From contig CM055101.1 in assembly GCA_029204225.1 (NCBI GenBank), positions 30,592,519 to 30,656,518 on the forward strand: DNA of 64,000 nt, in the 5' to 3' direction. Positions 48,501 to 56,495 of this stretch are shown in pieces. Both the position numbers and the translations under genes were made by a program. The notes below the pieces were generated by a model. That model did no database searches. It saw nothing but the letters and a program-made list of their open reading frames with translations, and was not told where the DNA came from. The DNA is from Diphasiastrum complanatum (lineage: Eukaryota > Streptophyta > Lycopodiopsida > Lycopodiales > Lycopodiaceae). Each line of letters begins with the position of its first letter. Positions within the stretch are counted from its first letter, which is position 1.

Positions 48501-51500
48501 GGGCAAGACAGTGTGAGTAGTCTGCCCCGGCACGGTCCATAGCCATAGCGGGCCTAACACTAACACAGCCTAGGGACCCTGTCAGCAAGATAGGGCCCCG
48601 CGTTGGGTCCCGACGTGCAGTTGGCCACGTGAGAGCCACGTGGCTGACACTTGGCAGTATGCATGCTACCAGTCCTCACACTGGGCTAGGAGGGGCTTAC
48701 TCCATATCAGGGAGTAGGGAGTAGGCAAGGTTGGGTGGATCAGTTAGTGTTTGCCCTACTGTGGTGTTGAGACCTCTAACACTGCCCATCTGGCCTGGTC
48801 AATCGTACCCGGTGAACTCTAGACCGCAATGGTAGCATCTCCATCTGCGAACACCTGAACCATGGGACGTCGCCACATCCCCCTGTATGAAGTCAACCTC
48901 AACCCACATGCCCCTACCAACAACCGGCATGATGTCGACGTGACCTACCAGCTACAGTGATCGCTCGAAAGACCTGCAAAACATACACAAGCCATGCAAA
49001 GATTCAGTACATTGCAAATTAGGGCTAAACTGATGCGAAAAAGCGAGGACATGACACACAAAAACCCCTAAAATTGTGCCGTACGGGCCAGAAGAGAGTT
49101 CCAGCACCTTTGTGGACATTGAAAAACACAGTTTAGCATCTTACGACACATCGATCAGACAAATACAGCTCATTTCACATATTAGGGCTAAAAAAGACAC
49201 CAAAAAGCAAGCTTGACATTCATAAATTGATCTACATGCACTACAGGCGTAAACCGACATTCCTGGCATTCTTGTGGCATCTAACGGCAACCTCAATCGG
49301 ACACCTATAGCCAATTTCACAAATAGAGCCAAACAAAGCACCAAAAGAGGGCACCACTCTTATAACTTCTTCTACGTGTCGTAACGTTCTAAACTAACGT
49401 TGTAGGCATGAGAAAACACAGTGTAGCACTTTATTTTGCTTCAATCTGACACCTATAGCTAGTTCTAAACATCATGGAAATTGTAATGTGTAGGCAAGAA
49501 AAACCTGGAATGTGAGTTTTCTCGCCCTCCGCTAGGTTCCCATGCCCGGCGTCGTGCCCACTGCGTCCCCTTCATCGAATAGATAGTCGTAGGATGTTGG
49601 ATCGTCGCAAACGGATCAGCATAAAAAATTTACACTATTTGTGATTGATGGATCATAAATGGATACTTAATTATTATCAAAGGATAATCAGGAAATGTGT
49701 TGATTCTTAAACATGTTGAGTGATTCCTGATCTATTAACTGAGTTGAGAATTCAGATCATTTTTTTGAAATCTGAATCTCTTTACTCTCGTATTTTATTG
49801 AGACCTATGGATCTCAAGGCATCTCTCGTAAAGTAAATTGTTTTTACTTATGGAGAGTTTTGCTTACTTTTGTGGACAATATTCTACTACAGATTGTAGT
49901 CTATATGTGCTTGTGTACGAGTTCAGTCTACAACTCCAGACTAAAATCAAGGGATACAAATCTAAAATAAGAAATCAAACAAGAAACAAAGAATAATGGA
50001 TCAAACAATGACCCAAAGCAATTTGGAATTTGAAAAAACCTAGAAAAAGAAAGCTACAAAAGCCAAGAAATCTCTAAATCTAATGTAATTTGGATCTTAT
50101 GCTCTAATACCACAAATGTCATGTGCCAAACCGAATCAAATAGCAATAGTAATGAAACTAAAGCCACAATCAAGAGAACAAACATCCATGTTGATATAGC
50201 CATAAAACCCACATCACAAATAGAGCTTCATGGAATCATGAATTAGAATTGAAGGAACGGAAGCAACTCAATACAAATTGGGGATGGAATTCATGTGAAT
50301 TGGGCACATGAGACCTAGCAAGCTCTATTCCCAAGGCTCGCATTTACAAAGAGGAAGCTAACCTCTCTCATTTGCAAATGAGCCAAAAGATTCTTCAAAT
50401 TGGAATCTCTTGCCTACTTATAGACAATCCCCTAACTTAACTAACCATAACTTTTTTTTAGGATAGTTAGGTGTACTTTGGGCCCTTGTTGGCCTATTAT
50501 CCTTATTTAAGTACTTTGAAAGGCCTAAAGAGGGCACCACCTTATTCTTAAGGATAGCTCATGTTGGGCTTAACAAAGCTTACACTAGATATTATATTGC
50601 ATTGATAAGCACTGATGTACTAAAAGTACAACCGGTCCTAGGCCCACTAGATCCATATTTGGGTTCTAACATTCCTTCCCCCTTCAAGAAAGTCATCGTT
50701 GCTTGTTGACAAACTCTAGGTACAATCGTTGTAGCTTGTACTAACTCTCCCAAGTAACACTGAAAAAGGGAAGTCCTTTCCATGCAACTAGATACTAATC
50801 GAGAATATGAAATTTCGATCATTTTTCACCTCTTGGGTATGCAATTGGCACCATGTTCTAAGGCCTTTGCTTCTTGTAGTGACACTAGGGCTTTAACTAG
50901 GTTGTCAACTTGATGTAAGCAATTCTTCAAGTGACTTAACATAGTTACAAGCTAAGATTCACTAGCTATGCCTAGAAAGGATTCGGCTAGCTATGACTAT
51001 TCTTTTTTTTGTTTTGTTGTAGTATTTGCTTAGTACTTGCTTTACACAGTTATGATACTTTGGGGGTATCTGTTGTGACGACTTATGTCCTCTCCATCAA
51101 TATTTCCATTAGTTCGTGATTTTTCAGTATTTAGCATGCTTACATTATTGTTTTAGATAGTCATTATGCTTGCTAGCCGGTGGAGGGCTTTGTTTTTCTG
51201 TAGGGGAGAGTTATGGACTTGGCTCATTACATTCACCGTGTCCATTCTTTTATTCGTTATTATGCATAAGCAGGCCTAAGGGCCCTTTTTATTCATATAC
51301 TGGCCTTGGGCCCTATTTGGTCATATTTTTAGGACTTGGTCACGCTGATTTGGAGTGGGGGTCCTCCTATTGGGAGGGCGCACTATTTTCCCTCCAAATG
51401 TTATTCCCTCCCTTTTTTGAATCCTCTATTTGATTCAGGGAGAGGATATATATAGGGCAGCATTGTATTCCTTTATTCAGTTTATGATGATTGCTCCTCT

Positions 51501-52315
51501 TTAGCCTCAAGCATTCTCTCTTCCTGCTTTCTAGCTTAAGTCCTGCTTTTCAGTGTATCCCACATGAGAACAAGATTTGCCAGCTATGCAGATTAGAGGA
51601 GGTGGAGTCTGAGGAGCACTTCATATTCAATTGTCTTGTTTATTATGGGATTACAAGGTGTTACCATTGCGTTTTCCGTGATCCTCTAGCCACAATATGC
51701 TATCTTATTTCCTATGAGGACCCACGGTGTGTTGCCTTGATCATACGAGAAATATTTCTTCTACACCGACATACATGCCAGAGAGATCAGTATGGAGACC
51801 CAGGCTCCTCCCAAATTACATTTTTTTTTGAGGAAACGCTCCAGAGCAACCATTGAGACTAAGATATTATCCAAGAATGAGATGGATATCCCTTCTAGAG
51901 ATCAGCATCGAGATTAGAGGCAACATACAGTATTGATACTGAGTCCCCTTCAAAGACCTTGATAGACTTGCACTCGTATGAGGAGACGACATTCTCCATC
52001 TTCAATCTCACCAATAGTGCCAAGACTATCTATCCTTTCTTACTTCAGCAAAGCTCTAGCTCCATTATGACACGATATTGATATATCGCTCCCTATACAA
52101 CATGCTTTATTGTCATCGTAACATTGTATCAGTAGTACTATTTTTAGTATATGAAAAGATTTCACTTAGACAATCAGAGACTAGCTCGTTGATTGATTAA
52201 TTCTAGTTTTTTTTTTATTTTGATCTTGGAGACGTATATATGCTCTTGTACAAAGTATCACACTTGACATGTACTATTTCATCTTATATGCCTTCTGTCA
52301 TTTACAAACATTAAT

Positions 52316-52411
<96 letters not shown>

Positions 52412-52561
52412 AATAAATTTCCTAGATCTTATCACCTTCTTATAAAGTGTTCCAAGGTCAGCCTCATCAAATGGAAGACGGCCTGCGAGCAACACATAAA
52501 GAATAACACCACATGACCATATATCTGCTGCTGCACCATCATATCCCTTATCATCAAGAAC
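32320..52561 (-). CDS. CIPK: CBL-interacting protein kinase, SOS2/CIPK24-like (3' eight exons)
   Basis: CIPKs are plant Ser/Thr kinases of the SnRK3 family. Calcium-bound CBL proteins recruit them to membranes, where they phosphorylate ion transporters; SOS2/CIPK24 acts in salt tolerance. Exons on the minus strand: 52561-52436, 37930-37841, 37638-37516, 36869-36750, 36585-36469, 32789-32733, 32646-32572, 32424-32320. They encode 269 residues. These are kinase subdomains after APE ([20 protein letters not shown]), the kinase end (RILDPNPRT), the NAF motif ([16 protein letters not shown]), a phosphatase-binding-like region ([13 protein letters not shown]) and the C-terminus ([14 protein letters not shown]). 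All junctions are GT/AG, all introns are phase 0 and no stop interrupts. About 170 N-terminal residues, including the ATP site and activation loop, lie beyond the window. CIPK24 and CIPK8 are the closest types I know; which one is uncertain. Confidence 0.93.
32572..32646 (-). CDS. CIPK: CIPK exon: regulatory domain, 25 codons
   Basis: 75 bp, acceptor CGATTCAG, donor AAG/GTGATT. It encodes [19 protein letters not shown] and ends EYHK, a conserved CIPK C-terminal block. Confidence 0.94.
32733..32789 (-). CDS. CIPK: CIPK exon: regulatory domain, 19 codons
   Basis: 57 bp, acceptor GTGTACAG, donor GAG/GTAATG. It encodes [19 protein letters not shown]. It is too short to be found as an open frame and was placed by homology and splice sites. 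Confidence 0.92.
33322..33763. mobile_element. hAT-type MITE with perfect 8-bp target duplication
   Basis: 442 bp, ends CATAGAA... and ...TTCTATG, flanked by identical ATGAAGAT at 33314-33321 and 33764-33771. The inner ends are packed with AACCGT/ACGGTT and ACCACGG motifs in both orientations, probable subterminal transposase-binding sites. The centre has (AATT)n at 33388-33412 and a (CT)33 tract at 33450-33515. It has no coding capacity, so it must be moved by a transposase from elsewhere. It sits in the 3.7-kb CIPK intron. Confidence 0.93.
33764..34619. other. CIPK intron; nothing recognised
   Basis: Intronic sequence of AT-rich composition without supported features. Confidence 0.4.
34680..35170 (+). 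pseudogene. Decayed coding sequence of unknown family in CIPK intron
   Basis: The frame from 34804 is strikingly protein-like (for example [18 protein letters not shown] and [17 protein letters not shown]) and continues into a Pro/Gln-rich part ([22 protein letters not shown]). The three stops after 34975 sit where CAG or CAA would be expected. Upstream, two further frame changes connect it to [18 protein letters not shown] do not recognise the protein. It is followed by LTR-like sequence and a 38-bp duplication, so a degraded retroelement is my best guess. Confidence 0.4.
35438..35513 (+). repeat. Two tandem 38-bp units
   Basis: 35438-35475 and 35476-35513 differ at a single base (CAGTCG versus CAGCCG). 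This is a recent duplication within LTR-like sequence. Confidence 0.95.
35514..36468. other. CIPK intron; nothing recognised
   Basis: Intronic, AT-rich. Some sequence just after the 38-bp repeat (TATTTAAAAGGTATCAGGAGC) resembles an LTR end with a decayed primer-binding site, but I cannot establish an element. Confidence 0.35.
36469..36585 (-). CDS. CIPK: CIPK exon: phosphatase-interaction region
   Basis: 117 bp, 39 codons, acceptor CATATAG, donor AAG/GTTTGT. It encodes [10 protein letters not shown] and ends in a region comparable to the PP2C-binding PPI motif of SOS2 ([10 protein letters not shown]). Confidence 0.95.
36750..36869 (-). CDS. CIPK: CIPK exon: NAF/FISL motif
   Basis: 120 bp, 40 codons, acceptor CTGTACAG, donor CAG/GTGAAA. 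It carries [20 protein letters not shown], the autoinhibitory CBL-binding motif that defines CIPKs; N, A, F, I, L and the glycine are all present. Confidence 0.97.
37516..37638 (-). CDS. CIPK: CIPK exon: kinase/regulatory linker
   Basis: 123 bp, 41 codons, acceptor CTGTGCAG, donor GAG/GTGAGA. It encodes [17 protein letters not shown] and [10 protein letters not shown], the usual link to the NAF region. Confidence 0.95.
37841..37930 (-). CDS. CIPK: CIPK exon: end of kinase domain
   Basis: 90 bp, 30 codons, acceptor TTTCACAG, donor ACG/GTAAAG. It encodes [10 protein letters not shown] and RILDPNPRT, the conserved subdomain XI arginine region. Confidence 0.95.
38000..39029. other. Intron; possible old LTR sequence, no gene
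   Basis: From about 38112 (TGTTATGTCCCTGATTAAC) the composition resembles a gypsy LTR, but no matching partner, tract or internal domain is visible. Confidence 0.25.
39030..40918 (-). mobile_element. Short LTR retrotransposon without coding capacity
   Basis: Direct repeats lie at about 39030-39390 and 40510-40918. They share ATTGGCATCA, GGCAGCAAATA, AATAATGGTTGT, TCTCTAACTAAG, CCTATTT.TACTTA, GGTCCCAGAAG and GAGGCATGC.TATAGA in order. At 40498-40509 the minus strand has TGGTATGAGAGC, a primer-binding site adjoining the repeat that starts TGTTAAGAACTC. The internal part is only about 1.1 kb with no domain, so it is TRIM- or LARD-like. The hAT at 40919 interrupts the outer repeat. Confidence 0.65.
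40911..40918. repeat. Left 8-bp target duplication of hAT copy 1
   Basis: TCATGAAC, identical to 45211-45218. Confidence 0.95.
40919..45210 (-). mobile_element. Complete hAT transposon, copy 1
   Basis: 4,292 bp between exact 8-bp duplications. The ends are CATAGTGCCTCGTGGTACC and, inverted, CATAGGTCCCGTGGTACTGG. About 120 bp on the left and 90 bp on the right are dense in GGTACC, GGTACCGC and CGGTACC palindromes. The transposase gene runs on the minus strand. Compared with copy 3 it lacks the sequence equivalent to about 27003-28970, so it is an internally deleted derivative. The ends are intact, so it may have been mobile in trans. Confidence 0.93.
41055..44856 (-). pseudogene. hAT transposase (BED finger, DUF659, hATC), 4 exons, disabled
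   Basis: Exon 1, 44856-42992: [14 protein letters not shown] start, BED-like finger (CRYC...LKGHLLG), a Pro-rich stretch, then DUF659 ([41 protein letters not shown]). Exon 2, 42877-42532: includes ITWWTMFG and ends RLALLVLSQ. Exon 3, 42439-42278: hAT dimerisation [23 protein letters not shown]. Exon 4 from 42175: acidic tail. Splice sites are GT/AG and match those of copy 4. An in-frame TAG at 42774-42772 and a frameshift near 41715 disable it. SYGWTD carries Tyr where the other copies have Asp. ATG 44856 is preferred over the in-frame ATG at 44949 because the BED-containing homologues begin near it. Confidence 0.9.
45211..45218. repeat. Right 8-bp target duplication of hAT copy 1
   Basis: TCATGAAC, identical to 40911-40918. 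Confidence 0.95.
45219..45591. other. No gene seen
   Basis: Continuation of the sequence into which hAT copy 1 inserted. No frame or repeat I can name. Confidence 0.3.
45592..45786 (-). repeat. Partial gypsy LTR, direct repeat of 50117-50311
   Basis: ATGTGCCAAACC.AATCAAATAGCA...GGGCACAT matches the first 190 bp of the LTR at 50117-50671 at about nine bases in ten. The match stops abruptly at 45786, where hAT-related sequence begins. Confidence 0.85.
45850..48985 (-). pseudogene. Second hAT family transposase, degenerate
   Basis: The order on the minus strand is a BED-like start near 48985-48800 ([15 protein letters not shown]), a Pro/Ser-rich region (48400-47690), DUF659 (47547-47200: [37 protein letters not shown]-like with W for H), [20 protein letters not shown] near 47060, and a hAT dimerisation block at 46020-45850 ([29 protein letters not shown]). 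It is clearly related to copy 1 but differs throughout, and is broken by stops and by a solo LTR in its N-terminal exon region. No terminal repeats are visible. Confidence 0.8.
48411..48781 (+). repeat. Solo gypsy LTR of the 55256-55604 family
   Basis: TGTTACGAGC...CTCTAACA, 371 bp, closely matching the LTR at 55256-55604 along its whole length. Flanks TTGCC (48406-48410) and CTGCC (48782-48786) are a probable 5-bp duplication with one change. No internal sequence is attached, so LTR-LTR recombination is likely. It splits the second hAT. Confidence 0.88.
48986..50100. other. Outer hAT sequence and gypsy leader; no gene seen
   Basis: 48986-49600 is probably 5' sequence of the second hAT (a short GC-rich frame lies near 49560). 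From about 49620 the composition becomes AT-rich and leads to the primer-binding site at 50101, as a retrotransposon leader would. Confidence 0.35.
50101..50112 (-). other. Primer-binding site next to LTR
   Basis: The minus strand reads TGGTATTAGAGC four bases beyond the LTR end at 50117. Confidence 0.85.
50117..50671 (-). repeat. Gypsy LTR, 555 bp, with internal sequence on both sides
   Basis: It begins at 50671 (TGTTAGAACCC) after a polypurine tract (TTGAAGGGGGAAGGAA) and ends at 50117 (ATGACA). A primer-binding site follows at 50112. One LTR therefore serves as 3' LTR for sequence on its right and 5' LTR for sequence on its left. Confidence 0.75.
50672..50900 (-). pseudogene. Gypsy polyprotein end, possible chromodomain
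   Basis: Fragments such as [13 protein letters not shown] and [15 protein letters not shown] on the minus strand resemble the tail of a chromodomain (the usual WKG.P..E.TWE and FP.F motif) just ahead of the polypurine tract. The frame is broken, and the domain call is tentative. Confidence 0.4.
50901..51490. other. Intron; nothing recognised
   Basis: No supported features apart from T-rich stretches and an 87-codon frame (51170-51433) without motifs. Confidence 0.3.
51491..51856 (+). pseudogene. LINE-like ORF2 C-terminal zinc-finger remnant
   Basis: The frame contains [21 protein letters not shown] (C-x2-C ... H-x4-C), then [17 protein letters not shown] and [15 protein letters not shown]. 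This pattern ends many plant LINE reverse-transcriptase proteins. No RT or endonuclease is present upstream. Confidence 0.45.
51857..52319. other. Intron; nothing recognised
   Basis: AT-rich, with no supported features. Confidence 0.35.
52320..52409. repeat. (CT)n microsatellite beside a CIPK splice donor
   Basis: About 88 bp of CT on the plus strand, hence (GA)n in the CIPK pre-mRNA, beginning 27 nt after the donor of the exon ending at 52436. Confidence 0.97.
52436..52561 (-). CDS. CIPK: CIPK exon: kinase subdomains VIII-IX
   Basis: 126 bp, 42 codons, acceptor TCTGTTCAG, donor AAGAAG/GTGATA. It starts VLDDKGYDG, directly after the APE motif of the missing exon, and ends LGTLYKK. A (GA)n tract begins 27 nt downstream of its donor site. 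Confidence 0.95.
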
Positions 52562-53340
52562 CTGAACAGAAGGGAGAAAAAAGAAATCTACTCAAATTTT
52601 CTTCAAAGCAAACGTTGTGTAATTGAATTCTTTCAAAAATACATGACATGATTTCTAAAATAATTATCTAATTCTTATAAAAGCACATCAATTATGAGAA
52701 GATTTGATAGACACACTGACAAAATTTATGGTCATAGAAAAAGCATAAACTAAACATTCTACTGTTGAAATAAGTTTAGTGCTGGTCTTGATGCGATAGC
52801 AAAGATTTATCGTACTTTCTTGGTTGAAATATGGGAACATAAAACTTGCTCATTCAAGGCTATCTCACTACTCAGCATGCACATAGGTTGTACATAATAG
52901 TGGGATGGCTTATTATGTTCATGACTCGATTGAAGATTCGGTTAAATTGCTAATAAGACTTAGTAAATCAATCTTTGTGGCTGAAAATCACATCAAAGAA
53001 TAGAGAGCTTACATTGCAATTTCATAAAATGTCTAACTTTTACAAAAAACATGAACTTTAAATATGGTGATTCCTTTGGACAAGTTAGTCTGACACTCAT
53101 ATTCAAGTAATCAAATGAATTTTACTAATTAAACCACTAAGGCACAAGCAATTGTGACTTGACCCTCTTTAAATATGACCCACTTTGAGAACAAAAGCTT
53201 TCTGCTTGTGCCTCAAAAAGGGTGATCACGTGATTGATCATCTAATAGCATTCTTTTATTGCTTGGATTTCATTTGAGATAAGACAACTAGAGGAAAACA
53301 AAAAATCCTCTCTCTAGGGATGGATCTTCCCAAGAAAGTG
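52562..53340 (-). other. CIPK intron upstream of the first visible exon
   Basis: No further CIPK exon (activation loop, catalytic loop) is visible here or further on, so this intron extends beyond 64000 unless the gene is truncated. Confidence 0.6.
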
Positions 53341-53545
53341 CTTTGATACCAAGTTATGAACACAATCACAAATATGGCATGAAATGAAGCATGATAGCAA
53401 ATAGCAATTGCCTACAAAGAATACGAAATGAACATCATATATCATCAATGACCAAACCCCTACAAGTAATAGCATGAATAGTCTCCACAATCAACAAGCT
53501 AACAAATGAATAGCAACTCTCTCTATCTATATTAGCTAGAGGCCC
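53341..53545 (-). repeat. LTR fragment with primer-binding site
   Basis: The minus strand reads TGGTATCAAAGC at 53352-53341 next to sequence (TTATGAACACAATCACAAATATGGCAT...) resembling the LTR start at 40510 (TGTTAAGAACTCAATCACACATATTGGCAT). It is a member of the same short LTR family, cut off at about 53545. Confidence 0.5.
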
Positions 53546-55255
53546 TTAGGGGAACCTTTTAGAAGTCAAATTTTTGAATACTGAGATGTATGCCCTATAA
53601 CGTGGTAAATAGACCAATCCCTTAAAGTTGTCTACGTGTCCATAACAAATATGGGGTCTCAAAGAGTATAACAAGACCTTGAGCTTGTTAGAAGTCACTA
53701 TTTGTCCTATTTGTCCTTTAATGGAGATTCCTCTGTTGATGCTTTGACGAAACCAACAAAATTGACGATCGCTAAGATCCCGCTGGAATGACAGATAACG
53801 GAGAGACTGATGGTCAGTGACAAAGTCAAATGGTATACGATACAGGTAATGACGCCACTTCTTAAGAGCATAGATAATGGCGAAAAGCTCTTTCTCGTGG
53901 ACAGAATATCGTTGCTCATAAGAGCAAAGTCGTCGCGACTCATAAGCAATGATGCACTGGGACTGGCAAAGTAAGGCACCCAAACCAACGGAACTAGCAT
54001 TAGTCTCAACAATAAATTTCTGGCCAAATCGAGGTAAGCACATGACAGCAGCATCAACAATAGCGCGACGAAGAGTATCAAAGGTTGTCTGACAATCAGG
54101 GGTCCACAGAAATGTACTAGATTTCTTCAGTAGAGCATGGAGAGGAGCAGCCACAGTGGCAAAGTGTGGGACAAGGCGGCGAAGGTGAGTGGCTAAACCG
54201 AGGAACATACGAACATGGTGAACATCGTTTGGTTTAGGCCAGTCCTAGATAGCCTGAACCTTACGAGGATCAAGGCGAATACGCCCATCACAAATAAGAA
54301 AGCCAAGAAATTCAAACTCAGCAACAGCGAAGGAACATTTGGACAGTTTGGCAAACAAATGATGGTGAATGACTAACTGAAAGACAGACGTGAGATGGGA
54401 CACATGCTCGTCAAGGGATGTACTAAAAATGAGAATGTCGTCGAAATAAACTAAAACACAATGACCAAGAAGTGGACGCATAATATTATTCATAACATTG
54501 TGGAACGTAGGAGGACCGTTAGTAACACCAAAAGGAAGCACATGAAACTCATATAAGCCAAGATGGGTACGAAAAGCAGTCTTGTGTTCGGGGTGCATCC
54601 TAATCTGGTGATATCCAAAACGAAAGTCTATCATGGAAAAAATCTGAGAAGTGCCAAGCTGATCAAATAGGTCATCCATGTGAGGGATAGAGTATTGGTT
54701 ATGGATAGTTAGCTTATTAAGGGCACGATAATCTACGCAAAGACGTTTGGTACCATCTTTCTTACTAACAAGGAGAACAGGGGCACCAAAAGGGCTATGG
54801 CTGGGAACAATTAGAAGCTGGTCTAATAATGCAGAGATCTGAAGCTCAACCTCATCACGCTCAGACTTATACGGTAGGGAGTACGGGAGGGAGGAGCAGA
54901 CCCAGGGCGTAAATCAATGTGGTGGTTAACATCACGCAATGGTGGTAGCATCGTAGGTTTTGAAAAGACATAAGCATACCGATGTAAAAGGTCAGATATC
55001 ACCTGAGGAACAGTTGGTGGTGGTGAAATGGCGACTGAAGGAGCTGTTGTAGCACGTTGTACACATAAGAGAGCCGCACAATGAGGCTACGCATAAACTG
55101 TTTCCCACTGATCAGCTGATAATCTCCCTGGAAATCGATGCCAACAAGGGAATGGGTAACTGAATCATGCACAAAAGCGAGTGTTTGCCGTGTCAAATCC
55201 AGTGTAACGGCACCAAGAAAAGCAAACCAATCAGCACCAAGAATAAGATCATAGC
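53546..55255 (-). pseudogene. Gypsy A: protease end, RT and RNase H
   Basis: From right to left: protease tail NSYDLILGADWFAFLG (split by the insertion at 55256), a linker, RT with APVLLVSKKDGTKRLC and YSIPHMDDLFDQLG near 54680, FGVTNGPPTFHNVMN, the catalytic YFDDILIF (54440), and RNase H with FLWTPDCQTTFDTL, FIVETNASSVGLGALL, YSVHEKELFAIIYALKKWRHYL and FDFVTDHQSL. Frame breaks lie at 54245/54208 and around 54800-54900. Integrase and the 3' LTR are missing. The remaining gag part is expected beyond gypsy B, outside the window. Confidence 0.9.
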
Positions 55256-55604
55256 TGTTACGAGTGCGTAACCAGTGCCGAACCCTAGAGAACATAGGAG
55301 GTCAGATACCACAGTCAAGGTCGTGTCCAGCGTATACGACGAACAGGGCAAGACAGTGTCAGTAGTGTACTCCGGCACGGTCCATAGACATGGCGGGCCT
55401 AACATAGCCTAAGGACCCTGTCAGTAGGATAGGGCCCCGCGATGGGTCCCGACGTGCAGTCGGTGCCACGTGGCCGACATTTGGCAGTATGCATGCTACC
55501 AGTCCTCACACTGGGCTAGGAGGGGCTTGCTCCATATCAAGGAGTAGGCAAGGCTGGGTGGATCAGTTAGTGTTTGCCCTACTGTGGTGTTTAGATCTCT
55601 AACA
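55256..55604 (+). repeat. 5' LTR of gypsy B
   Basis: 349 bp, TGTTACGAGTGCG ... CTCTAACA. The family is also present as the solo LTR at 48411-48781. It is inserted in the protease region of gypsy A. Confidence 0.9.
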
Positions 55605-55605
55605 C

Positions 55606-55618
55606 TGGTATCGGAGCC
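55606..55618 (+). other. Primer-binding site of gypsy B
   Basis: TGGTATCGGAGCC, one base after the LTR, complementary to initiator tRNA-Met with one change. Confidence 0.9.
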
Positions 55619-56495
55619 ATCTCCATCTTTGGGAGTTTAGTTTCAGTAAGAGAGAAATCTATCAGAGTGTATAGAACATGATCCAACTTTCAGGAATTGG
55701 TAGAGCAGGGCCAGCGCTGTAGGAACAGCCTTCTACTGAGCAGATCTAAATGAAATTCTCACTTGTTCTGAGTTAGGATTTCTTGTATAGACTCAGCGCT
55801 GCAGGATCAGTGATTTACCTCTGTTTTTTAAGTGTAAACTGTTGATTTCTGAACGGATTTTAGGTAGAAGTCTGCAAGCAGGTCCATCGCTGTAAAATCA
55901 TTTTTCAACTCTGATTTTTGTGAGCAATTTCTGGAAATTGGAGCGGATTTGAGACTAGCAGGGATTTGGTAGACCATCGCGAGTTGGCTGCAGGTTCAAT
56001 TCTCAAATTTGGCTCATATATCTGAAATTTGGGATCAAAGGAAGCAGTTGGATCAGCGAGTAGTGACCTTCAGAAATCAGCAAGCAGAGGCCTTTACAAA
56101 ACTCAGATTTCCAGATAAATTTGGGGCTCCAAACTCGAATTTTGTGAGGGAACAGGTCTACTAACCTGACAGCAAGGGTGAAGGACCAGTAAATTGGAAA
56201 TTTGTACACTCTCCCAGTTTGCAAATCTGAGTTTTTGGAGGCAGCAGATCCAATTTCTTCAATAAGGGTTCTCTAAGAATCATCTGCAAAATTTCCAGAT
56301 TACCTTCACCTAATTGCATGCAGCCTGAGAAGACAGATTGGACAATTAAGGAAGAACTGGGGGTTTCTTGCTTTTCTCTCTGGAAGTACAGTCCTAGGAA
56401 AGAGCTAAGTATTCTGCTTTCGTTTTTTCCAGTTTAGTCAATCTTTCTTCTTATTTTCAGTCAGAGGTTAAGGTACATCTTTTTCGGTTCCGAAA
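55619..56495 (+). other. Untranslated leader of gypsy B
   Basis: About 880 bp without long frames, rich in short repeats such as AGCGCTG/ATCGCTGTA (55713, 55795, 55889). It leads to the gag ATG at 56496. Confidence 0.5.

Larger units (their letters stand above)
37931..52435 (-). other. CIPK: CIPK intron of 14,505 bp
   Basis: This is the span between the donor after LGTLYKK and the acceptor before the AEFSFPPW exon. It contains at least a small LTR element, a complete hAT, a degenerate hAT, a solo gypsy LTR, gypsy and LINE fragments, and a (GA)n tract at its 5' end. Transcripts must splice across all of this. Confidence 0.9.

Noticed and set aside
52562-53540. Upstream CIPK exons (activation loop, catalytic loop)
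   Set aside because: No HRD, DFG or T-loop coding was found on the minus strand here; the exons must be outside the window.
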